From DASXTB01 sp036505615 (GTDB lineage: Bacteria; Acidobacteriota; UBA6911; JACQSX01), in assembly GCA_036505615.1 (NCBI GenBank), contig DASXTB010000188.1:1-10957 (forward strand): DNA of 10,957 nucleotides, written 5' to 3'. This document shows, in pieces, positions 5,916-10,957 of the stretch. The notes beneath the pieces are model-generated. The model saw only the letters and a list, made by a program, of their open reading frames with translations. It had not been told where the DNA came from and did no database searches. Position numbers and translations under genes: made by a program. Numbering within the stretch: position 1 is the stretch's first letter; every line of letters begins with the position of its first letter.

Positions 5916-5941
5916 ACCGGACCGTGAGATCTGGTTTTTTT
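5916..5941 (+). terminator. Possible rho-independent terminator of the sdh-fum cluster
   Basis: ACCGGA (5916-5921) can pair with TCTGGT (5930-5935, one G-U pair) around an 8-base loop, followed by a run of seven T (5935-5941). The stem is short, but the T-run is the best in the region and the position after the last fumarase gene is right. The long inverted repeat just before it may add stability. Confidence 0.5.
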
Positions 5942-5981
5942 AACCACATTTCTCCGGCACATCGCCCCCACACATCTTCCA

Positions 5982-6264
5982 AAACCCGAAGGGTTTACAG
6001 AGTATAGCCGGCGGCAAAGCCCGCCTCAGGCGGGCGACGCCGCCGGTTGGCCATCCCCCCAACGATCCGCCCTGAAAGGGCCTAAGAATTTTTCGCAAAT
6101 TTGAAACCAAGCCCGTTTAGTCCTTCGACCCGCTATATCTGTGGCGCTCTGGCTCTGCGACGCCCTCAGCGTCGCACGGTTTATGGGAACGGTTAACCGG
6201 CGGCGACGCCCCGCAAAAAGCGCGGGCTTTGCCGCCGGCTATACTCTGTAAACCCTTCGGGTTT
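5982..6264. repeat. 283-bp element with long inverted ends and nested hairpins
   Basis: Bases 5982-6024 and 6222-6264 are perfect reverse complements over 43 bases. Similarity continues inward to 6052 and 6191. Each end holds AAACCC-(gaa/ttc)-GGGTTT and a nested hairpin: on the left GCCGGCGGC with GCCGCCGGT around GCCCGCC-tca-GGCGGGC, on the right the same plan with different loop bases. The middle carries two more hairpins: 6069-6081 (GCCC/GGGC) and 6156-6176 (TGCGACGC/GCGTCGCA). There is no open reading frame of note and no clear target-site duplication outside the ends. It may be a MITE-like element or two copies of one intergenic repeat in opposite directions. Confidence 0.8.
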
Positions 6265-6354
6265 CACCGACGGCCTCTTACATCCTTGGCTGCGGCTTCG
6301 CCGTTCATGTAGCCGTGATCGGCTTTTGTTTCGGTTGTGGCCCTGCCACTGTAG

Positions 6355-6379
6355 GAACGTGATCGTGAACGTGATCGGC
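6355..6379. repeat. Third copy of the CGTGAT/CGTGAA hexamer repeat
   Basis: GAACGTGATCGTGAACGTGA continues to 6379 and repeats the 5891-5911 family at a distance of about 450 bases. It lies in the gap between the large inverted element and the stop of the minus-strand gene. The rest of 6265-6454 shows nothing else recognisable and no clear terminator for that gene. Confidence 0.6.
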
Positions 6380-6454
6380 TTTCGTTTGAGTTGAGGATCT
6401 CCTGCGCCCTGTCCCCGATGGTTCAGCTTTTGCGACCACGGCGGGGGCACCACC

Positions 6455-9400
6455 TCATCTGTCCTTCCAGGTGTCCTCTTCCACTCGTACCTTGGTGGTG
6501 AATTCCTTGCCGTCGACAGACAGCTTGACCTTGTAAACGCCAGGATCCATAGCCGGTCCAAAAGCGAATCCTCCAAAGCCTCCACCTCCTCCTCCAAAAA
6601 TAACTTGTCCACCGGCTGCTGCCGCCAAACCGCCCTGTCCAGCAGCCCCTGCGCCGCCCTGTCCGCCGGCTCCCATACCGCCTCGGCCTCCGCCCGCGCC
6701 ACCTCGACCTCCACCACCCGGGAAGCCCGCAGGCCGGGGAGGCGGATCGCCGCGCAGATTCCATTCCACACGGTTGATTCCACCTTCCTTGGTCCCCGTC
6801 AAGTTACGGACTACTTTTCCGTCCATGTCAGAGATGGTGATCTTCACATCGCCCGACGGAACCGACTTCAGGTAATAATTGATCTCGGTTCCCTGTGGAT
6901 TTAGCGCTCGATAATTTTTTGCTCCTCCGACGGAACGGCTCAAGGTGACGTCCTGCAGCCACTGCGTCCCCGGCCTCGGTTCAAACAAGTAAGCATCCAC
7001 GCCCAGTACCTTATCGCTTAGCTGCAAGGGAGTGATATCCTCCAGGATGAAAATACTCCTTCCGTGGGTGCCTACAATCAGATCGTTGTCGCGCGCGTGG
7101 ACCTGAATGTCATCGATCCGCACAGTGGGCAGTCCGGTCATGAAGCGTCTCCATTCAGCGCCACAGTCGAGCGAAATCAGAAAGCCGAACTCAGTGCCCA
7201 GGTAGAGAAGGTTTCGATTCTTCGGATCCTCCCGGATTACATTCACATTCCCCAGAGGCAGGTTAGCGGCCAGTGACTTCCAGGTGGTTCCGTAATCGGT
7301 AGTTACAAACACATAAGGTTTGAGATCATCGCTGCGGTGGCCATCAAAAGTGACGTAACAGGTGCCCGCGTCGAAGTGCGATGGCTCCACACGCGACACC
7401 TGGTGCGTCTCGGGAACTCCGTGAATATTGCGTGCCACGTTAGTCCATGTCGCTCCGCCATCGCGGCTCAGTTGCACATTACCGTCGTCAGTGCCGACCC
7501 ATAAGATCCCGGGCATGATGGGCGACTCGGCCAGCGTTGTGATGTTGCCGTAGTTTGCTGTGCCATCGTTCTTGGAGGCCATTGGCTTATCACCGGGCAC
7601 GCCCATGATCGCCTGCTTGTTTCGATCGATCTGTTTTGTCAGGTCCGGGCTGGCGGTCCAGGTCTCGCCCCGATCTACCGATTTGAACAACTTGTTGGCT
7701 CCCACGTAGATGGTTCTAGGATTGTGAGGTGAAAGCTGAAAAGGAGTGTCCCAGTTAAAACGATACAGCTCGCCCGGCGGCGGAGCCGGAACAATGTTGC
7801 TGGTGGGCGAGCCCCGAAAAAAACCTCCGGGAAACTGGGGCTGCTCGGGCGCACTAGCGCCTCCAGCGGGAGCTCCACCACCTGGCCGCGCCGGGGGCGT
7901 CGGAGCTACCGGCTGCTCAGGATTCGGCTCGGAACTCTGGCCCGGCTGCGGACGCCGGGGCGGAGTTGCCGAGTGGGGTCGAATGCTGACACTACGACCG
8001 GTTCTTAAATCGAGCCGGTTCAGAGCTCCATTCTGTGATTCAGCATAGACGGTGTGGTAATCGGTAGGATCCACTTGCACGTAGAAACCGTCTCCTCCGC
8101 CGACGCGGAACCAATCAGCGTTGGTGATACCAGTGAGATTGCGGGTAGCGCTCGGTCCTCCCCAGCTCCCGTTGTCCTGCAGTCCTCCGTACACGTAATA
8201 GGGTTTGCGCATGTCGGTGGCAATAGCGTAGAACTGCCCGACGGGAATATTGTTGACGAATTCCCAGGTAGCTCCCTGGTCATAACTGACATCGAGTCCT
8301 CCATCATTACCGACGATCAGGTGATTGCCGTTCTTGGGATCGATCCAAACTGCATGATGATCGCTATGTGCAATGCCCTGCACGACGGCAAAAGTTTTTC
8401 CGCCATCGGTCGACTTATGGAAAGGAGCACCGCAGGTGTAAACGGTCTTCTCATTACTCGGATCGACACGAATTTGACTGTAATACATGGGGCGATTGTT
8501 GTTGTTGCTCATGATCGTCCATGTTTTTCCCTTGTCGTCCGAGCGCCAGACGCCACTGCGCGCCGGGTTGGGTGGCTGCTGGACCGCCGGCTGTCCCGTT
8601 TGCCGGCCTTGGGGCGCCTGCGCTGAAGGCGGTGCGGCAGTTGCACCGGCAGGACCCTGACGTGGAGTTCCCGCTGCTGTCTGGGTCGTGGCCTCCTCGC
8701 CTGGAGGGCCGAATCCGGGCCCGGGAGTTATTTCTGCCCCCGTGCCCGAGCTGGCCCCAACTTCAATTTGGGCATAAACAACGCTGGGGTTGGATCGCGA
8801 TACATCCAGCCCGATGCGGCCAATGATGGGATCGGCAGGAAGTCCGTTGCCGGAGAGCCTCGTCCAGGTCCTTCCTGCGTCCGTGGTTTTCCAGATGCCG
8901 CTGCCGGCTCCCCCGCCATTGAAGCCCCAGGGGGTTCGGCGTCGCTGATAGGAGGCGGCGTACAGCGTCCTGCTGTCAGAAGGGTCCATGACCAGGTCGG
9001 TAAATCCGGTGTCCTCGTCGATGTACTTCAGATGGGTCCAGTTCTTCCCTCCGTCGGAGGTCTTGTAGATGCCGCGCTCCGGATTTGGCCCAAATAGATG
9101 TCCCAGGGCCGCGACGTAGACCACATTGGGATCTTTGGGATCGATGACAATGCGGGCGATGCTCTGGGTCTCCTTCAATCCCATGTTCGCGAAGGTCTTG
9201 CCTGCATCGGTCGATTTGTAGATCCCGTCTCCGAAGGAGGAACTCTGGCGGTTGTTGGCCTCACCTGTTCCCACCCATACGATATTGGGATCTGATTGGC
9301 AAACAGCGATATCACCGATGGAGGCGCTGGAGTAGCTGTCGAAAATCGGCTCCCAGGTTGTGCCGTTGTTAGTGGTCTTCCAAACGCCTCCCGTAGCCAA

Positions 9401-9640
9401 AGCTATGTATATGACGTAAGAGTTGCTCTCAACGACGGCGATGTCATCAATCCGGCCGCCCATGCTCGCCGGGCCGATGGCACGCCAGCGAAAGTTCTTC
9501 AACAGCGGGTCATCCGACTGGTTTACCGGAGGGGGAGGCGGCGAAGCAGGAGGGGCGCCCGGAAACTGGCCCAGGGTTAGAGCGATCAACAGTGAAAATA
9601 AAACAGGCAGCACGGCAAGGAAATGTGATCTTTTTATCAT
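6455..9640 (-). CDS. Large secreted BNR/sortilin-like beta-propeller protein
   Basis: A 1061-residue exported protein of the WD40/YVTN/BNR-like (sortilin N-terminal-like) family. A Sec signal peptide without lipobox Cys is seen (MIKRSHF, hydrophobic 8-23, cut near LTLG-QF). Eleven Asp-boxes of the form S/T-x-D-x-G-x-T-W/F lie at about 89, 143, 194, 252, 367, 410, 452, 654, 725, 780 and 823, enough for two propellers. SDHHAVWIDP, GNDGGLDVS, GLQDNGSWGG and GTHGRSIFILED are typical of the family. Two Pro-rich inserts (about 300-362 and 555-625) divide the propeller region. After about 880 comes a FlgD/FN3-like beta domain interrupted by a Gly-rich stretch (972-1028). ATG 9640 has GGAAGGGA upstream; a start at 9715 would add 25 residues before the signal peptide. 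Function is unknown: binding or scaffold role at the cell surface is likely, and no glycosidase catalytic set was recognised. Confidence 0.88.
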   Translation of the reverse strand: MIKRSHFLAVLPVLFSLLIALTLGQFPGAPPASPPPPPVNQSDDPLLKNFRWRAIGPASMGGRIDDIAVVESNSYVIYIALATGGVWKTTNNGTTWEPIFDSYSSASIGDIAVCQSDPNIVWVGTGEANNRQSSSFGDGIYKSTDAGKTFANMGLKETQSIARIVIDPKDPNVVYVAALGHLFGPNPERGIYKTSDGGKNWTHLKYIDEDTGFTDLVMDPSDSRTLYAASYQRRRTPWGFNGGGAGSGIWKTTDAGRTWTRLSGNGLPADPIIGRIGLDVSRSNPSVVYAQIEVGASSGTGAEITPGPGFGPPGEEATTQTAAGTPRQGPAGATAAPPSAQAPQGRQTGQPAVQQPPNPARSGVWRSDDKGKTWTIMSNNNNRPMYYSQIRVDPSNEKTVYTCGAPFHKSTDGGKTFAVVQGIAHSDHHAVWIDPKNGNHLIVGNDGGLDVSYDQGATWEFVNNIPVGQFYAIATDMRKPYYVYGGLQDNGSWGGPSATRNLTGITNADWFRVGGGDGFYVQVDPTDYHTVYAESQNGALNRLDLRTGRSVSIRPHSATPPRRPQPGQSSEPNPEQPVAPTPPARPGGGAPAGGASAPEQPQFPGGFFRGSPTSNIVPAPPPGELYRFNWDTPFQLSPHNPRTIYVGANKLFKSVDRGETWTASPDLTKQIDRNKQAIMGVPGDKPMASKNDGTANYGNITTLAESPIMPGILWVGTDDGNVQLSRDGGATWTNVARNIHGVPETHQVSRVEPSHFDAGTCYVTFDGHRSDDLKPYVFVTTDYGTTWKSLAANLPLGNVNVIREDPKNRNLLYLGTEFGFLISLDCGAEWRRFMTGLPTVRIDDIQVHARDNDLIVGTHGRSIFILEDITPLQLSDKVLGVDAYLFEPRPGTQWLQDVTLSRSVGGAKNYRALNPQGTEINYYLKSVPSGDVKITISDMDGKVVRNLTGTKEGGINRVEWNLRGDPPPRPAGFPGGGGRGGAGGGRGGMGAGGQGGAGAAGQGGLAAAAGGQVIFGGGGGGFGGFAFGPAMDPGVYKVKLSVDGKEFTTKVRVEEDTWKDR

Positions 9641-9645
9641 GTTTG

Positions 9646-9653
9646 TCCCTTCC
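9646..9653 (-). promoter_or_regulatory. Ribosome binding site of the BNR protein gene
   Basis: Read on the minus strand, GGAAGGGA lies 5 bases before ATG 9640. It decides the start directly before the signal peptide rather than the in-frame start at 9715. Confidence 0.65.
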
Positions 9654-9686
9654 AGATTGTGCTTAAGCTTCGTCAACAAGAGTCGG

Positions 9687-9715
9687 ATTAAATACCCATA
9701 CGAATGGGAGAGCAA
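9687..9715 (-). promoter_or_regulatory. Possible sigma-70 type promoter of the BNR protein gene
   Basis: On the minus strand TTGCTC (9715-9710) and TTTAAT (9692-9687) are 17 bases apart, about 47 bases before the start codon. The -10 box matches five of six consensus bases; the -35 is weaker. Between the boxes is a perfect short palindrome, CCCAT (9695-9699) and ATGGG (9704-9708), which could be an operator or chance. Confidence 0.4.
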
Positions 9716-9922
9716 TTTGTGACAGGCGCCGGGCGGATTATTCTAAACCTTTTGCTTCGCCCTGTCCCGTTTATGTCCGCCGTGGCCCCTCTGTGTCAGC
9801 AGTGTCCTTGGCTTTCTTCCGCGTCCCGCCCTGACCTGCATTATTCATAATCTTGCGCTTTCGACAAAATTTGCCGCTGAACCGCCGACCACGTTCGGCT
9901 TTTATTGGTCGCGGCTTTGCCG
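9716..9922. other. Gene-free stretch between the BNR gene and the hydrolase gene
   Basis: No gene was recognised on either strand. A short open frame on the minus strand (9841-10335) is a shadow of the hydrolase gene. The stretch holds a small hairpin GCGGC-ttt-GCCGC (9911-9923) leading into the octamer repeat, and otherwise nothing identifiable. Confidence 0.5.
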
Positions 9923-9954
9923 CTTTGCGTCTTTGCGCATTCGCGCCTTTGCGT
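9923..9954. repeat. CTTTGCGT octamer tandem repeat after the hydrolase gene
   Basis: Four 8-bp units: CTTTGCGT, CTTTGCGC, ATTCGCGC, CTTTGCGT. It is the same family as the 8-mers at 1348-1379 and 1462-1493, some 8.5 kb away. The last base of the repeat is the last base of the hydrolase stop codon, so here too the element touches a coding end. No inverted partner is seen here. Confidence 0.75.
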
Positions 9955-10817
9955 TAGGTCTTTTGCCGAAGATTTGTGAATAATCCAGGTGACGGGCGGG
10001 CCAGGAACCTGGAAATAATCTTCAACAACTCCTCCGGCTGCTCTTCCTGGGGAACATGCCCGCACTTTTCTATCACCACCATCTCCGAATTGGGTAATAC
10101 CTGACTCAAGCGTTCTCCAATCTCCAACGGCACCGTCCGATCTTCTCCGCCCCACACAATCAACGTAGGCAGCTTTATCTTTCGATACTCTGAAGCCAGC
10201 CGATCGATGTCTGAAGGGATGATTTGCTTTGCCGTCTCCATCAGCGCATGCTTGGCCCCTGGCATTCCCAGAATCTTGGCGTAGGACTCGACGAAATCCT
10301 CCGAAATCTTGGCGCTGTCGAAATATGTCTCCCACAAAACAGTTCGAATTTGAAACTTGTAAGGAAGCAGGTTCAACGAGATAACGTTGATCAACGTGGT
10401 CCGTAGCATCTTCACAAAGCGAGGCAGAGATTGGCGAAATGCCGCGCTGTCAAGCAACGCCAACTTCGAGAGCCGAAGCTCTTTCTCCTCTATAAAGCGC
10501 AGAGCCACAACCAGCGCTACGGCCCCACCAAACGAGTGGCCCACAATTGTCAGATCGCTCAGATTCTCCTTGCAAATCAACTCATGCACCAGATCTGCTT
10601 GATCGTAGACCGAATATTTCTTGTCTTTCGGTTTGGGGGATTGACCGTGCCCCTTCAAGTCGGCCAGCAGAATCCGGTTTCTCTTTGACAGCGGCTCTAC
10701 CAGATGTTTCCAGGTATAGAGATGGGCGCCAAAGCCGTGAAGAAAAAGCACCGGCCTGCCCGAGCCGTGAGTCTCGTAGTGCAATCCGGAATGAGTGGCG
10801 ATATCGATTTGGTCCAC
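9954..10817 (-). CDS. Alpha/beta hydrolase
   Basis: A 287-residue enzyme of the alpha/beta hydrolase fold, probably cytoplasmic since no signal peptide is seen. It has the oxyanion-hole motif HGFGA (27-31), the nucleophile elbow GHSFGG (S95), the acid residue in WGGEDRTVP (D226) and the base in KCGHVPQEEQPEE (H254): a complete catalytic triad in the usual order and spacing. A lid-like helical insert lies about 125-210. Substrate cannot be told; relatives include esterases, epoxide hydrolases, haloalkane dehalogenases and C-C bond hydrolases. D226 followed by R and the HGFGA loop give no sharper assignment. The start is GTG at 10817 without a good ribosome binding site; no alternative fits the fold better. 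The gene precedes the BNR gene on the same strand, 313 bases away, with no sign of shared function. Confidence 0.88.
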   Translation of the reverse strand: MDQIDIATHSGLHYETHGSGRPVLFLHGFGAHLYTWKHLVEPLSKRNRILLADLKGHGQSPKPKDKKYSVYDQADLVHELICKENLSDLTIVGHSFGGAVALVVALRFIEEKELRLSKLALLDSAAFRQSLPRFVKMLRTTLINVISLNLLPYKFQIRTVLWETYFDSAKISEDFVESYAKILGMPGAKHALMETAKQIIPSDIDRLASEYRKIKLPTLIVWGGEDRTVPLEIGERLSQVLPNSEMVVIEKCGHVPQEEQPEELLKIISRFLARPSPGLFTNLRQKT

Positions 10818-10912
10818 TGTTCGATTTCTTTTTTTGTGCGACAGGCTGTCCAGTAGATCGTAAAATCGCCTAGAGTATATCCGGAACTTACAGACGCGGC
10901 CTCTGTGACAAT

Positions 10913-10957
10913 ATGGGCAGCAACGATGGCAAGCCGCAGACGGAGACGCCGAAGGCC
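10913..10957 (+). CDS. Possible 5' end of a divergent gene, cut by the window
   Basis: An ATG at 10913 opens a frame of 15 codons (MGSNDGKPQTETPKA) that runs off the window. It has no clear Shine-Dalgarno site. A second ATG at 10926 in another frame would give an Arg-rich peptide. The hydrophilic, charged start is compatible with a real protein, but too little is visible. Confidence 0.25.
   Translation, partial: MGSNDGKPQTETPKA

Noticed and set aside
5527..5943. Open frame overlapping the end of fumarase beta and the repeats behind it
   Set aside because: Most of it translates tandem repeats, giving low-complexity His/Asp/Val text with no family resemblance.
6193..6783. 196-codon open frame on the - strand
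   Set aside because: It is a shifted frame of the BNR gene's Gly-rich end that runs into the large inverted repeat. It has no start signal or known motif.
8054..8626. 190-codon open frame on the + strand opposite the BNR gene
   Set aside because: It is antisense to a well-supported gene and its product shows no recognisable motif. Several other + strand frames there are equally long by chance.
10926..10957. Arg-rich reading frame from ATG 10926
   Set aside because: Only ten codons are visible. It is a shifted frame of the 10913 candidate and has no start signal.

Overview
The window looks like chromosomal DNA of a moderately GC-rich bacterium, most plausibly an acidobacterium or a relative from a similar soil or sediment phylum. 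This is inference. It rests on a very large secreted BNR/sortilin-like protein, a family expanded in Acidobacteriota and neighbouring phyla, and on intergenic DNA packed with hairpins of the CCCTGAAGGG type and short tandem repeats. No mobile-element gene, defence system, CRISPR array, tRNA or rRNA was recognised.

Positions 117-5680 (+ strand) hold a TCA-cycle gene cluster: sdhB, sdhC, sdhD, sdhA, then the two subunits of a class I fumarase. Together they would oxidise succinate to fumarate at the membrane, passing electrons to quinone, and hydrate fumarate to malate. A run in the opposite direction as fumarate reductase cannot be excluded. The order B-C-D-A is unusual. SdhC and SdhD are similar to each other, and each carries histidines suited to a two-haem (type A) anchor. 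SdhA has all substrate-binding residues but has Cys where the FAD-linking His normally sits. A terminator-like hairpin precedes the cluster (3-43) and another follows it (5916-5941).

The most striking feature is between the genes. Apart from the overlapping sdhB/sdhC pair, every gap in the cluster is filled with repeats. Four gaps hold a short tandem repeat family with a 6-, 7-, 8- or 9-bp unit, arranged as an inverted pair around a short spacer: sdhC-sdhD, sdhD-sdhA, fumA-fumB and the region after fumB. The sdhA-fumA gap instead holds a run of hairpins with a period of about 45 bp. The repeats run into the stop codon of sdhC and into the start codon of the fumarase beta gene, and they end just before the starts of sdhD and sdhA, where no clear ribosome binding site remains.

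Positions 5681-6454 hold no gene. They contain more inverted tandem repeats, a terminator candidate, and a 283-bp element with near-perfect inverted ends (5982-6264).

Positions 6455-10817 (- strand) carry a 1061-residue secreted beta-propeller protein with eleven Asp-boxes, and upstream of it an alpha/beta hydrolase. The last 140 bases may hold the start of a divergent + strand gene, with weak support.
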